Positions 1 to 13,585 of a DNA stretch of 64,000 nucleotides are shown here, one piece after another; position 1 is the first letter of the stretch; each line of letters opens with the position of its first letter. Source of the DNA: Phytoseiulus persimilis (Eukaryota; Arthropoda; Arachnida; Mesostigmata; Phytoseiidae); the NCBI GenBank assembly GCA_037576195.1, contig CM075101.1, positions 9,610,001 through 9,674,000 on the forward strand. The letters are read 5' to 3'. The translations under genes were made by a program, and so were the position numbers. The notes beneath the pieces were generated by a model. That model ran no database searches and was not told where the DNA came from. It saw only the letters and a list, made by a program, of their open reading frames with translations.

Positions 1-3000
1 TTCCAACTCTGGAGGGGTGATTTCGGGACCAATCTGACCATTACTTCCCAACTCTAGAAGGGTGATTCCGGGACCAATCTGAGCATTACTTCCCAACTCT
101 GTAGGGGTGATTCTGGGAGCAATCTGACCATTAGTTTCCAACTCTGGAGGAGTGATTCCGAGACCAATCTGAGCATTACTTTCCAACTCTGTAGGGGTGA
201 TTCTGGGAGCAATCTGACCATTAGTTTCCAACTCTGGAGGGGTGATTCTGAGACCAATCTGAGCATTACTTTACAACTCTGTAGGGGTGATTCCGGAACC
301 TATCTGGCCATCACTTTCCAACTCTGGAGGGGTGATTCCGAGACCAATCTGGCCATTACTTTCCAACTCTGGAGGGGTGATTTCGGGACCAATCTGACCA
401 TTACTTCCCAACTCTAGAAGGGTGATTCCGGGACCAATCTGAGCATTACTTCCCAACTCTGTAGGGGTGATTCTGGGAGCAATCTGACCATTAGTTTCCA
501 ACTCTGGAGGAGTGATTCCGAGACCAATCTGAGCATTACTTTCCAACTCTGTAGGGGTGATTCTGGGAGCAATCTGACCATTAGTTTCCAACTCTGGAGG
601 GGTGATTCTGAGACCAATCTGAGCATTACTTTCCAACTCTGTAGGGGTGATTCCGGAACCTATCTGGCCATCACTTTCCAACTCTGGAGGGGTGATTCCG
701 AGACCAATCTGGCCATTACTTTCCAACTCTGGAGGGGTGATTTCGGGACCAATCTGACCATTACTTCCCAACTCTAGAAGGGTGATTCCGGGACCAATCT
801 GAGCATTACTTCCCAACTCTGTAGGGGTGATTCTGGGAGCAATCTGACCATTAGTTTCCAACTCTGGAGGAGTGATTCCGAGACCAATCTGAGCATTACT
901 TTCCAACTCTGGAGGGGTGATTTCGGTGCCAATTTGACCATTAGTTTTCAACTCTGGAGGGGTGATTCCGAGACCAATCTGGCCATTACTTTCCAACTCT
1001 AGAAGGGTGATTCCGGGACCAATCTGAGCATTACTTCCCAACTCTGTAGGGGTGATTCTGGGAGCAATCTGACCATTAGTTTCCAACTCTGGAGGAGTGA
1101 TTCCGAGACCAATCTGAGCATTACTTTCCAACTCTGTAGGGGTGATTCTGGGAGCAATCTGACCATTAGTTTCCAACTCTGGAGGGGTGATTCTGAGACC
1201 AATCTGAGCATTACTTTACAACTCTGTAGGGGTGATTCCGGAACCTATCTGGCCATCACTTTCCAACTCTGGAGGGGTGATTCCGAGACCAATCTGGCCA
1301 TTACTTTCCAACTCTGGAGGGGTGATTTCGGGACCAATCTGACCATTACTTCCCAACTCTAGGAGGGTGATTCCGGGACCAATCTGAGCATTACTTCCCA
1401 ACTCTGTAGGGGTGATTCTGGGAGCAATCTGACCATTAGTTTCCAACTCTGGAGGAGTGATTCCGAGACCAATCTGAGCATTACTTTCCAACTCTGTAGG
1501 GGTGATTCTGGGAGCAATCTGACCATTAGTTTCCAACTCTGAAGGGGTGATTCTGAGACCAATCTGAGCATTACTTTACAACTCTGTAGGGGTGATTCCG
1601 GAACCTATCTGGCCATCACTTTCCAACTCTGGAGGGGTGATTCCGAGACCAATCTGGCCATTACTTTCCAACTCTGGAGGGGTGATTTCGGGACCAATCT
1701 GACCATTACTTCCCAACTCTAGAAGGGTGATTCCGGGACCAATCTGAGCATTACTTCCCAACTCTGTAGGGGTGATTCTGGGAGCAATCTGACCATTAGT
1801 TTCCAACTCTGGAGGAGTGATTCCGAGACCAATCTGAGCATTACTTTCCAACTCTGTAGGGGTGATTCTGGGAGCAATCTGACCATTAGTTTCCAACTCT
1901 GGAGGGGTGATTCTGAGACCAATCTGAGCATTACTTTCCAACTCTGTAGGGGTGATTCTGGGAGCAATCTGACCATTAGTTTCCAACTCTGGAGGAGTGA
2001 TTCCGAGACCAATCTGAGCATTACTTCCCAACTCTGTAGGGGTGATTCTGGGAGCAATCTGACCATTAGTTTCCAACTCTGGAGGAGTGATTCCGAGACC
2101 AATCTGAGCATTACTTCCCAACTCTGTAGGGGTGATTCTGGGAGCAATCTGACCATTAGTTTCCAACTCTAGAGGGGTGATTCTGAGACCAATCTGAGCA
2201 TTACTTTCCAACTCTGTAGGGGTGATTCCGGAACCTATCTGGCCATCACTTTCCAACTCTGGAGGGGTGATTCCGAGACCAATCTGGCCATTACTTTCCA
2301 ACTCTGGAGGGGTGATTCTCAGACCAATCTGACCATTAGTTTCCAACTCTGGAGGAGTGATTCCGAGACCAATCTGAGCATTACTTTCCAACTCTGTAGG
2401 GGTGATTCCGGAACCTATCTGGCCATCACTTTCCAACTCTGGAGGGGTGATTCCGAGACCAATCTGGCCATTACTTTCCAACTCTGGAGGGGTGATTCTC
2501 AGACCAATCTGACCATTACTTTCCAACTCTGGAGGGGTGATTCCCAGACCAATCTGAGCATTACTTTCCAACTCTGGAGGGGTGATTCCGGGTTCAATCT
2601 GAGGATTACTTTCCAACTCTGGAGGATTGATTCCGGGACCAATCTGAGCATCTTTTTCCAACTCTGGAGGGGCGATTCCGGGATCAATCTGAGCATCTTT
2701 CTCCAACTCTGGAGGGGCGATTCCGGGACCAATCTGAGCATCATTTTCCAACTCTGGAGGGGTGATCTCGAGACAAATCTAACTATACTTTTCAAAACCA
2801 GGGGGGTGATTCCGGGACCAATCTGACCATGCTTCTCCGAATATGAAGGGGTGATTACGACACCAATCTGACCATACTTCTCAGAACCATGATGCTGACC
2901 AAGTGAAGAGAAAGGAAAGTGCCTCGATTCCAGGTCAGAATCCTATCGAGAATCGGTGGCCACTCCCGAAGGTCTCATGACACTACATTTAAGGCAATGT

Positions 3001-3070
3001 GTGTCTGTCAGCAGTAGACTCCCGAAGCAAGGGACGGGTCGGCCAGCGTAGTCGGCCGAAGGCCGGCTAG
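1..3070 (+). mobile_element. Unit 1 of array (5' part outside window)
   Basis: About 60 monomers of the 45-bp minisatellite run to roughly 2770. The conserved tail follows (diverged monomers, then unique sequence with a CATGATGCTGACCAAG stretch and TCAGCAGTAGACTCCCGAAG) and then the hairpin-CTAG end. Higher-order blocks are visible: 8-monomer (360 bp) and 21-monomer (945 bp) periods repeat with the same variant monomers. The stretch recurs base for base, as far as compared by eye, at 9510-12579 (offset 9509). Several very long minus-strand open frames (up to 391 codons) lie here and are attributed to the repeat period. Confidence 0.75.
3050..3070 (+). other. Conserved 3'-terminal hairpin plus CTAG (first of eight copies)
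   Basis: Stem AGTCGGCC, loop GAA, stem GGCCGGCT, then AG, so the last two stem bases and AG form CTAG. Other copies end at 5532, 7902, 12579, 14822, 15322, 15822 and 17834. A stem-loop at the extreme 3' end is the transposition terminator of rolling-circle elements; that role here is inferred. Confidence 0.75.
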
Positions 3071-5532
3071 TCTATCATAAAAATCTATCATAAAAATTCC
3101 TGGAGGGGTGATTTCGAGACCAATCTGGCCATTACTTTCCAACTCTGGAGGGGTGATTCCGAGACCAATCTGGCCATTACTTCTCAACTCTGGAGGGGTG
3201 ATTCCGAGACCAATCTGGCCATTACTTTCCAACTCTGGAGGGATGATTCCGGGAGCAATCTGAGCATTACTTCCCAAGCCTGGAGGGGTGATTCCGGGAG
3301 CAATCTGAGCATTACTTTCCAACTCTGGAGGGGTGATTCCGAGACCAATCTGGCCATTATTTCCCAACTCTGGAGGGGTGATTCCGAGACCAATCTGGCC
3401 ATTACTTTCCAACTCTGGAGGGATGATTCCGGGAGCAATCTGAGCATTACTTCCCAAGCCTGGAGGGGTGATTCCGGGAGCAATCTGAGCATTACTTTCC
3501 AACTCTGGAGGAGTGATTCCGAGACCAATCTGGCCAATACTTTCGAACTCTGGAGGGGTGATTCCGAGACCATTCTGGCCATTACTTTCCAACTCTGGAG
3601 GGGTGATTCCGAGACCAATCTGGCCATTACTTCTCAACTCTGGAGGGGTGATTCCGAGACCAATCTGGCCATTACTTTCCAACTCTGGAGGGATGATTCC
3701 GGGAGCAATCTGAGCATTACTTCCCAAGTCTGGAGGGGTGATTCCGGGAGCAATCTGAGCATTACTTTCCAACTCTGGAGGAGTGATTCCGAGACCAATC
3801 TGGCCATTACTTCCCAACTCTGGAGGGGTGATTCCGAGACCAATCTGAGCATTACTTCCCAACTCTAGAAGGGTGATTCCGGGACCAATCTGAGCATTAC
3901 TTCCCAACTCTGGAGGGGTGATTCTGGGATCAATCTGACCATTACTTTCCAGCTCTGCAGGAGTGATTCCGAGACCAATCTGACCATTACTTTCCAACTC
4001 TGGAGGGGTGATTCCGAGACCAATCTGAGAATTACTGTCCAATTCTGGAGGGGTGAATCCGGGACCAATCTGAGCATTATTCTCCAACTCTGGAGGGGTG
4101 ATTCCGAGACCGATCTGAGAATTACTGTCCAACTCTGGAGGGGTGATTTCGGGACCAATCTGAGCATTATTTTCCAACTCTGGAGAGGTGATTCCGAGAC
4201 CAATCTGAGCATTGATTTCCAACTCAGGAGGGGTGATTCCGAGACCAATCTGAGCATTACTTTCGAACTCTGGAGGGGTTATTCCGGGACCGATCTGAGC
4301 ATTATTTTCCAACTCTGGAGGGGTGATTCCGAGACCAATCTGAGAATTACTGTCCAACTCTGGAGGGGTGATTTCGGGACCAATCTGAGCATTATTTTCC
4401 AACTCTGCAGGAGTGATTCCGAGACCAATCTGACCATTACTTTCCAACTCTGGAGGGGTGATTCCGAGACCAATCTGAGAATTACTGTCTAACTCTGGAG
4501 GGGTGATTTCGGGACCAATCTGAGCATTATTTTCCAACTCTGGAGGGGTGATTCCGAGACCAATCTGAGCATTATTTTCCAACTCTGCAGGAGTGATTCC
4601 GAGACCAATCTGACCATTACTTTCCAACTCTGGAGGGGTGATTTTGAGACCAATCTGAGAATTACTGTCCAACTCGAGAGGGGTGATTTCGGGACAAATC
4701 TGACCATTACTTTCCAACTCTGGAGGGGTGATTCCGAGACCAATCTGAGAATTACTGTCCAACTCTGGAGGGGTGATTTCGGGAAAAATCTGACCATTAC
4801 TTTCCAACTCTGGAGGGGTGATTCCGAGACCAATCTGAGCATTGATTTCCAACCCAGGAGGGGTGATTTCGGGACCAATCCAACCATTACTTTCCAACTC
4901 TGGAGGGGTGATTCTGAGACCAATCTGAGCATTACTTTCCAACTCTGGAGGGGTGATTCTGGGATCAATCTGGCCATTACTTTGCAACTCTGGAGGGATG
5001 ATTCTAGGACCAATTTGGTCATTACTTTCCAACTCTGGAGGGGTGATTCCGAGACCAATCTGGCCATTACTTTCCAACTCTGGAGGGGTGATTCTGAGAC
5101 CAATCTGAGCATTACTTCCCAACTCTAGAAGGAAGATTCCGGTACCAATCTGAGCATACTTTTCCAAGTCTGAAGAGGTGATTCCGAGACCAATCTGACT
5201 ATCACTTTCCGAGTCTGGAGGGGTGATCTCGAGACATATCTAACCATACTTTTCAAAACCTGGGGGGGTGATTCCGGGACCAATCTGACCATGCTTCTCC
5301 GAATCTGGAGGGGTGATTACGACACCAATCTGACCATACTTCTCGAAACCATGATGCTGACCAAAAGAAGAGAGAGGAAAGTGCCTCGACTCCAGGTCAG
5401 AATCCTATCGAGAATCGGTGGCCACTCTCGAAGGTCTCATGACACTACATTTAAGGCAGTGTGTGCCTGTCAGCAGTAGACTCCCGAAGCAAGGGACGGG
5501 TCGGCCAGCGTAGTCGGCCGAAGGCCGGCTAG
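3071..5532 (+). mobile_element. Unit 2, leaderless Helitron-like unit
   Basis: The unit starts TCTATCATAAAAATC, a degenerate form of the 5' terminus, directly after the CTAG at 3067-3070. It lacks the microsatellite and pyrimidine-rich leader and goes straight into minisatellite monomers, many of the variant ending GAGAATTACTGTCC. The tail and hairpin end at 5512-5532. Loss of the leader is most simply explained by recombination between the 5' terminus and the similar TCTATCATAAAAAT sequence at the leader's far end. Confidence 0.7.
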
Positions 5533-7902
5533 TCTATATATATAAAAATCCAGGGTCTGTTTGTTTGTTTGTTTGTTTGTTTGTTTGTATGTCCTCAATA
5601 GGCTCCTCTGGTATTGATCGGATCGACTTGGAACAAACTGCATAATGTAGGGCGGCTCTCCGGGAAGGACATAGGCCACCCACCCCTCCACCCCTCCTCC
5701 TCCCCTCCTCCCCCCTCGCTATTTACCCCAACTTTGACCCCCTCCATACTGTCATCCGCATCCAAATTCTGACGGTAAGGTGCACCGCCCCGTTATGACG
5801 CCAGCCAGACTCATCCCATCGTCATCGGATATCCTTCCCCACCTCCTCTCCTATACATCTATCATAAAAATTCCTGGAGGGGTGATTTAGAGACCAATAA
5901 GGCCATTACTTCCCAACTCTGGAGGGGTGATTCCGAGACCAATCTGGCCATTACTTTCCAACTCTGGAGGGGTGATTGCGGTGCCAATCTGGCCATTACT
6001 TTCCTACTTTAGAGGGGTAATTCTGAGACCAATCTGGCCATTAGTTTCCAACTCTGGAGGGGTGATTCCGGAACCTATCCGGCAATTACTTCCCAACTCT
6101 GGAGGGGTGATTCCGGAACCAATCTGGCCATTAGTTTCCAACTCTGGAAGGGTGATTCCGGTATCAATCTCGCCATTAGTTTCCAAGTCCGCAGGGGTGA
6201 TTCCGAGACCAATCTGAGCATTACTTCCCCACTCTGGAGGGGTGATTCCGAGACCAATCTGAGCATTACTTCCCAACTCTGGAAGGGTGATTCCGAGACC
6301 AATCTGAGCATTACTTCCCAACTCTGGAGGGGTGATTCTGAGACCAATCTGAGCATTACTTTCCAACTCTGGAGGGGTGATTCAGGGCTGAATCTGAGCA
6401 TTACTTCCCAACTCTGGAGGGGTGATTCCGGGGTCAATCTGAGCATTACTTTCCAGCTCTGGAGGGGTGATTCCGGGGTCAATCTGAGCATTACTTCCCA
6501 ACTCTTGAGGGGTGATTCCGAGACCAATCTGAGCATTACTTCCCAACTCTGGAGGGGTGATTCCGAGACCAATCTTACCATTACTTTCCAACTCTGGAGA
6601 GGTGATTCCGGGGCCAATCTGAGCATTACTTTCCAACTCTGGAGGGGTGATTCCGAGACCAATCTGAGCATTACTTCCCAACTCTGGAGGGGTGATTCCG
6701 GAACCTATCCGGCAATTACTTCCCAACTCTGGAGGGGTGATTCCGGAACCAATCTGGCCATTAGTTTCCAACTCTGGAAGGGTGATTCCGGTATCAATCT
6801 CGCCATTAGTTTCCAAGTCCGCAGGGGTGATTCCGAGACCAATCTGAGCATTACTTCCCCACTCTGGAGGGGTGATTCCGAGACCAATCTTACCATTACT
6901 TTCCAACTCTGGAGAGGTGATTCCGGGGCCAATCTGAGCATTACTTTCCAACTCTGGAGGGGTGATTCCGGGCTCAATCTGAGCATTACTTCCCAACTCT
7001 GGAGGGGTGATTCCGGGCTCAATCTGAGCATTACTTTCCAACTCTGGAGGGGTGATTCCGGGCTCAATCTGAGCATTACTTCCCAACTCTGGAGGGGTGA
7101 TTCCGGGGTCAATCTGAGCATTACTTTCCAGCTCTGGAGGGGTGATTCCGGGGTCAATCTGAGCATTACTTCCCAACTCTGGAGGGGTGATTCCGAGACC
7201 AATCTTACCATTACTTTCCAACTCTGGAGAGGTGATTCCGGGGCCAATCTGAGCATTACTTTCCAACTCTGGAGGGGTGATTCCGGGCTCAATCTGAGCA
7301 TTACTTCCCAACTCTGGAGGGGTGATTCCGGGCTCAATCTGAGCATTACTTCCCAACTCTGGAGGGGTGATTCCGGGGTCAATCTGAGCATTACTTTCCA
7401 ACTCTGGAGGGGTGATTTCGGGACCAATCTGGCCATTACTCTCCTACTCTGGAGGGGTGATTCCGGGACCAATCTGGCCATTAGTTCCCAACCCTGGAGG
7501 GGTGATTACGAGACCAATCTGACCATTACTCTCCCACTCTGGAGGGGTGATTCCAGGACCAATCTGACAATACTTTCCCGAGTCCGGAGGGGTGCTTCCA
7601 AGGTGAATCTGACCGTACTTTCCAGAACCTGGAGGGGTGATTCCGTCTCCAATCTGACCATTACTTGCCGAGTTTGGAGGAGTGATCCCGGGACCAATCT
7701 GACCATTACTTCTCGAAACCTTAATGCTGACCCAGTGAAGAGAAGGAAAAGTGCCTCGATCCCAGGTCAGAATCCTTTCGAGAATCGGTGGCCACTCTCG
7801 GAGGTCTCATGACACTACATGTAAGCCAATGTGAGTCTGTCAGCAGTAGACTCCCGAAGCAAGGGACGGGTCGGCCAGCGTAGTCGGCTGAAGGCCGGCT
7901 AG
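5533..7902 (+). mobile_element. Unit 3, complete Helitron-like unit
   Basis: All modules are present: 5' terminus TCTATATATATAAAAATCC, a (TTTG)n microsatellite, a leader of about 340 bp with a CCTCC-rich pyrimidine tract, minisatellite monomers from about 5875, the diverged tail and the 3' hairpin-CTAG. The hairpin carries one C-to-T change at 7889 relative to the other copies, which leaves a G-T pair in the stem. Inside the minisatellite, blocks near 6070-6240 recur near 6700-6870, a 630-bp (14-monomer) higher-order step. Confidence 0.78.
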
Positions 7903-10900
7903 TCTATATATATAAAAATCCAGGGTCTGTTTGTTTGTTTGTTTGTTTGTTTGTTTGTATGTCCTCAATAGGCTCCTCTGGTATTGATCGGATCGACTTG
8001 GAACAAACTGCATAATGTAGGGCGGCTCTCCGGGACGGACATAGGCCACCCACCCCTCCCCCCCTCCTCCTCCCCTCCTCCCCCCCTCGCGATTTACCCC
8101 AACTTTGACCCCCTCCATACTGTCATCCGCATCCAAATTCTGACGATAAGGTGCACCGCCCCGTTATGACGCCAGCCAGACTCATCCCATCGTCATCGGA
8201 TATCCTTCCCCACCTCCTCTCCTGTACATCTATCATGAAAATCTATCATAAAAATTCCTGGAGGGGTGATTTCGAGACCAATAAGGCCATTACTTCCCAA
8301 CTCTTGAGGGGTGATTCCGAGACCAATCTGGCCATTACTTTCCAACTCTGGAGGGTTGATTCCGAGACCAATCTGACTATCACTTTCCAAGTCTGGAGGG
8401 GTGATTCCGAGACCAATCTGGCCATTACTTTCCAACTCTGGAGGGGTGATTCCGAGACCAATCTGGCCATTACTTCCCAATTCTGGAGGGGTGATTTCGA
8501 GACCAATAAGGCCATTACTTCCCAACTCTTGAGGGGTGATTCCGAGACCAATCTGGCCATTACTTTCCAACTCTGGAGGGTTGATTCCGAGACCAATCTG
8601 ACTATCACTTTCCAAGTCTGGAGGGGTGATTCCGAGACCAATCTGGCCATTACTTTCCAACTCTGGAGGGGTGATTCCGAGACCAATCTGGCCATTACTT
8701 CCCAATTCTGGAGGGGTGATTCCGAGACCAATCTTGCCATTACTTTCCAACTCTGGAGGGATGATTCCGGTGCCAATTTGACCATTAGTTTTCAACTCTG
8801 GAGGGGTGATTCCGGTATCAATCTGGCCATTACTTTCCAACTCTGGAGGGGTGATTCCGGTGCCAATTTGACCATTAGTTTTCAACTCTGGAGGGGTGTT
8901 TCCGGTATCAATCTGGCCATTACTTTCCAACTCTGGAGGGGTGATTCCGGTGCCAATTTGACCATTAGTTTTCAACTCTGGAGGGGTGATTCCGAGACCA
9001 ATCTGGCCATTACTTTCCAACTCTGGAGGGGTGATTCCGAGACCAATCTGGCCATTACTTTCCAACTCTGGAGGGGTGATTCTCAGACCAATCTGGACAT
9101 TACTTTCCAACTCTGTAGGGGTGATTCCGGAACCTATCTGGCCATCACTTTCCAACTCTGGAGGGGTGATTCCGAGACCAATCTGGCCATTACTTTCCAA
9201 CTCTGGAGGGGTGATTCTCAGACCAATCTGGCCATTACTTCCCAACTCTGGAGGGGTGATTCTGAGACCAATCTGAGCATTACTTCCCAACTCTGGAGGG
9301 GTGATTCTGGGAGCAATCTGACCATTAGTTTCCAACTCTGGAGGAGTGATTCCGAGACCAATCTGACCATTACTTTCCAACTCTGGAGGGGTGATTCTGA
9401 GACCAATCTGAGCATTACTTTCCAACTCTGTAGGGGTGATTCCGGAACCTATCTGGCCATCACTTTCCAACTCTGGAGGGGTGATTCCGAGACCAATCTG
9501 GCCATTACTTTCCAACTCTGGAGGGGTGATTTCGGGACCAATCTGACCATTACTTCCCAACTCTAGAAGGGTGATTCCGGGACCAATCTGAGCATTACTT
9601 CCCAACTCTGTAGGGGTGATTCTGGGAGCAATCTGACCATTAGTTTCCAACTCTGGAGGAGTGATTCCGAGACCAATCTGAGCATTACTTTCCAACTCTG
9701 TAGGGGTGATTCTGGGAGCAATCTGACCATTAGTTTCCAACTCTGGAGGGGTGATTCTGAGACCAATCTGAGCATTACTTTACAACTCTGTAGGGGTGAT
9801 TCCGGAACCTATCTGGCCATCACTTTCCAACTCTGGAGGGGTGATTCCGAGACCAATCTGGCCATTACTTTCCAACTCTGGAGGGGTGATTTCGGGACCA
9901 ATCTGACCATTACTTCCCAACTCTAGAAGGGTGATTCCGGGACCAATCTGAGCATTACTTCCCAACTCTGTAGGGGTGATTCTGGGAGCAATCTGACCAT
10001 TAGTTTCCAACTCTGGAGGAGTGATTCCGAGACCAATCTGAGCATTACTTTCCAACTCTGTAGGGGTGATTCTGGGAGCAATCTGACCATTAGTTTCCAA
10101 CTCTGGAGGGGTGATTCTGAGACCAATCTGAGCATTACTTTCCAACTCTGTAGGGGTGATTCCGGAACCTATCTGGCCATCACTTTCCAACTCTGGAGGG
10201 GTGATTCCGAGACCAATCTGGCCATTACTTTCCAACTCTGGAGGGGTGATTTCGGGACCAATCTGACCATTACTTCCCAACTCTAGAAGGGTGATTCCGG
10301 GACCAATCTGAGCATTACTTCCCAACTCTGTAGGGGTGATTCTGGGAGCAATCTGACCATTAGTTTCCAACTCTGGAGGAGTGATTCCGAGACCAATCTG
10401 AGCATTACTTTCCAACTCTGGAGGGGTGATTTCGGTGCCAATTTGACCATTAGTTTTCAACTCTGGAGGGGTGATTCCGAGACCAATCTGGCCATTACTT
10501 TCCAACTCTAGAAGGGTGATTCCGGGACCAATCTGAGCATTACTTCCCAACTCTGTAGGGGTGATTCTGGGAGCAATCTGACCATTAGTTTCCAACTCTG
10601 GAGGAGTGATTCCGAGACCAATCTGAGCATTACTTTCCAACTCTGTAGGGGTGATTCTGGGAGCAATCTGACCATTAGTTTCCAACTCTGGAGGGGTGAT
10701 TCTGAGACCAATCTGAGCATTACTTTACAACTCTGTAGGGGTGATTCCGGAACCTATCTGGCCATCACTTTCCAACTCTGGAGGGGTGATTCCGAGACCA
10801 ATCTGGCCATTACTTTCCAACTCTGGAGGGGTGATTTCGGGACCAATCTGACCATTACTTCCCAACTCTAGGAGGGTGATTCCGGGACCAATCTGAGCAT

Positions 10901-12579
10901 TACTTCCCAACTCTGTAGGGGTGATTCTGGGAGCAATCTGACCATTAGTTTCCAACTCTGGAGGAGTGATTCCGAGACCAATCTGAGCATTACTTTCCAA
11001 CTCTGTAGGGGTGATTCTGGGAGCAATCTGACCATTAGTTTCCAACTCTGAAGGGGTGATTCTGAGACCAATCTGAGCATTACTTTACAACTCTGTAGGG
11101 GTGATTCCGGAACCTATCTGGCCATCACTTTCCAACTCTGGAGGGGTGATTCCGAGACCAATCTGGCCATTACTTTCCAACTCTGGAGGGGTGATTTCGG
11201 GACCAATCTGACCATTACTTCCCAACTCTAGAAGGGTGATTCCGGGACCAATCTGAGCATTACTTCCCAACTCTGTAGGGGTGATTCTGGGAGCAATCTG
11301 ACCATTAGTTTCCAACTCTGGAGGAGTGATTCCGAGACCAATCTGAGCATTACTTTCCAACTCTGTAGGGGTGATTCTGGGAGCAATCTGACCATTAGTT
11401 TCCAACTCTGGAGGGGTGATTCTGAGACCAATCTGAGCATTACTTTCCAACTCTGTAGGGGTGATTCTGGGAGCAATCTGACCATTAGTTTCCAACTCTG
11501 GAGGAGTGATTCCGAGACCAATCTGAGCATTACTTCCCAACTCTGTAGGGGTGATTCTGGGAGCAATCTGACCATTAGTTTCCAACTCTGGAGGAGTGAT
11601 TCCGAGACCAATCTGAGCATTACTTCCCAACTCTGTAGGGGTGATTCTGGGAGCAATCTGACCATTAGTTTCCAACTCTAGAGGGGTGATTCTGAGACCA
11701 ATCTGAGCATTACTTTCCAACTCTGTAGGGGTGATTCCGGAACCTATCTGGCCATCACTTTCCAACTCTGGAGGGGTGATTCCGAGACCAATCTGGCCAT
11801 TACTTTCCAACTCTGGAGGGGTGATTCTCAGACCAATCTGACCATTAGTTTCCAACTCTGGAGGAGTGATTCCGAGACCAATCTGAGCATTACTTTCCAA
11901 CTCTGTAGGGGTGATTCCGGAACCTATCTGGCCATCACTTTCCAACTCTGGAGGGGTGATTCCGAGACCAATCTGGCCATTACTTTCCAACTCTGGAGGG
12001 GTGATTCTCAGACCAATCTGACCATTACTTTCCAACTCTGGAGGGGTGATTCCCAGACCAATCTGAGCATTACTTTCCAACTCTGGAGGGGTGATTCCGG
12101 GTTCAATCTGAGGATTACTTTCCAACTCTGGAGGATTGATTCCGGGACCAATCTGAGCATCTTTTTCCAACTCTGGAGGGGCGATTCCGGGATCAATCTG
12201 AGCATCTTTCTCCAACTCTGGAGGGGCGATTCCGGGACCAATCTGAGCATCATTTTCCAACTCTGGAGGGGTGATCTCGAGACAAATCTAACTATACTTT
12301 TCAAAACCAGGGGGGTGATTCCGGGACCAATCTGACCATGCTTCTCCGAATATGAAGGGGTGATTACGACACCAATCTGACCATACTTCTCAGAACCATG
12401 ATGCTGACCAAGTGAAGAGAAAGGAAAGTGCCTCGATTCCAGGTCAGAATCCTATCGAGAATCGGTGGCCACTCCCGAAGGTCTCATGACACTACATTTA
12501 AGGCAATGTGTGTCTGTCAGCAGTAGACTCCCGAAGCAAGGGACGGGTCGGCCAGCGTAGTCGGCCGAAGGCCGGCTAG
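7903..12579 (+). mobile_element. Unit 4, longest complete Helitron-like unit (4677 bp)
   Basis: It has the same module order as unit 3. The leader runs 7903 to about 8255 and the minisatellite runs to about 12280 (some 90 monomers). Near the start a 225-bp block (5 monomers) beginning about 8265 is repeated from about 8490. From 9510 to the end the sequence matches the window's first 3070 bases. The tail ends in the hairpin and CTAG at 12559-12579. Confidence 0.78.
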
Positions 12580-13585
12580 TCTAGATATATAAAAATCCAG
12601 GGTCTGTTTGTTTGTTTGTTTGTATGTCCTCAATAGGCTCCTCTGGTATTGATCGGATCGACTTGGAACAAACTGCATAATGTAGGGCGGCTCTCCGGGA
12701 AGGACATAGGCCACCCACCCCTCCCCCCCTCATCCTCCCCTCCTCCCCCCCTCGCGATTTACCCCAACTTTGACCCCCTCCATACTGTCATCCGCACCCA
12801 AATTCTGACGATAAGGTGCACCGCCCCGTTATGACGCCAGCCAGACTCATCCCATCGTCATCGGATATCCTTCCCCACCTCCTCTCCTATACATCTATAT
12901 ATATAAAAATCCAGGGTCTGTTTGTTTGTTTGATTGTTTGTTTGTTTGTATGTCCTCAATAGGCTCCTCTGGTATTCATCGGATCGACTTGGAACAAACT
13001 GCATAATGTAGGGCGGCTCTCCGGGAAGGACATAGGCCACCCACCCCTCCCCCCTCCTCCTCCCCTCCTCCCCCCCTCGCGATTTACCCCAACTTTGACC
13101 CCCTCCATACTGTCATCCGCATCCAAATTCTGACGATAAGGTGCACCGCCCCGTTATGACGCCAGCCAGACTCATCCCATCGTCATCGGATATCCTTCCC
13201 CACCTCCTCTCCTATACATCTATATATATAAAAATCCAGGGTCCGTTTGTTTGTATGTATGTATGTATGTATGTATGTATGTTTGTTTGTCCTCAATAGG
13301 CTCCTCCGGTATTGATCGGATCGACTTGGAACAAACTGCATAATGTAGGGCGGCTCTCCGGGAAGGACATAGGCCACCCACCCCTTCCCCCCTCCTCCTC
13401 CCCCCCTCGCGATTTACCCCAACTTTGACCCCCTCCATACTGTCATCCGCATCCAAATTCTGACGATAAGGTGCACCGCCCCGTTATGACGCCAGCCAGA
13501 CTCTTGGGCCTCATCCCATCGTCATCGGATATCCTTCCCCACTACCTCTCCTATACATTCATCATAAAAATCGATCATAGAAATA
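12580..13585 (+). repeat. Tandem trimer of the Helitron-like leader (about 314, 325 and 367 bp)
   Basis: Leader modules also occur at 5533-5875 and 7903-8255. Each contains the AT-rich terminus, a TTTG or TATG microsatellite, a conserved segment with GGATCGACTTGGAACAAACT, a CCTCC-rich tract of about 50 bp and a closing segment with ATGACGCCAGCCAGACTC. Each ends CTATACATCTAT, so the end overlaps the start of the next copy. The GGATCGACTTGGAACAAACT-type segment after a microsatellite is typical of arthropod Helitron-derived repeats, from memory only. Confidence 0.7.

Noticed and set aside
271..2751. Long minus-strand open frames (301 and 391 codons) and the 719-codon frame at 3008-5167 as protein genes
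   Set aside because: They follow the 45-bp minisatellite, are matched by equally open frames in other registers and on the other strand, and run through the unit termini.
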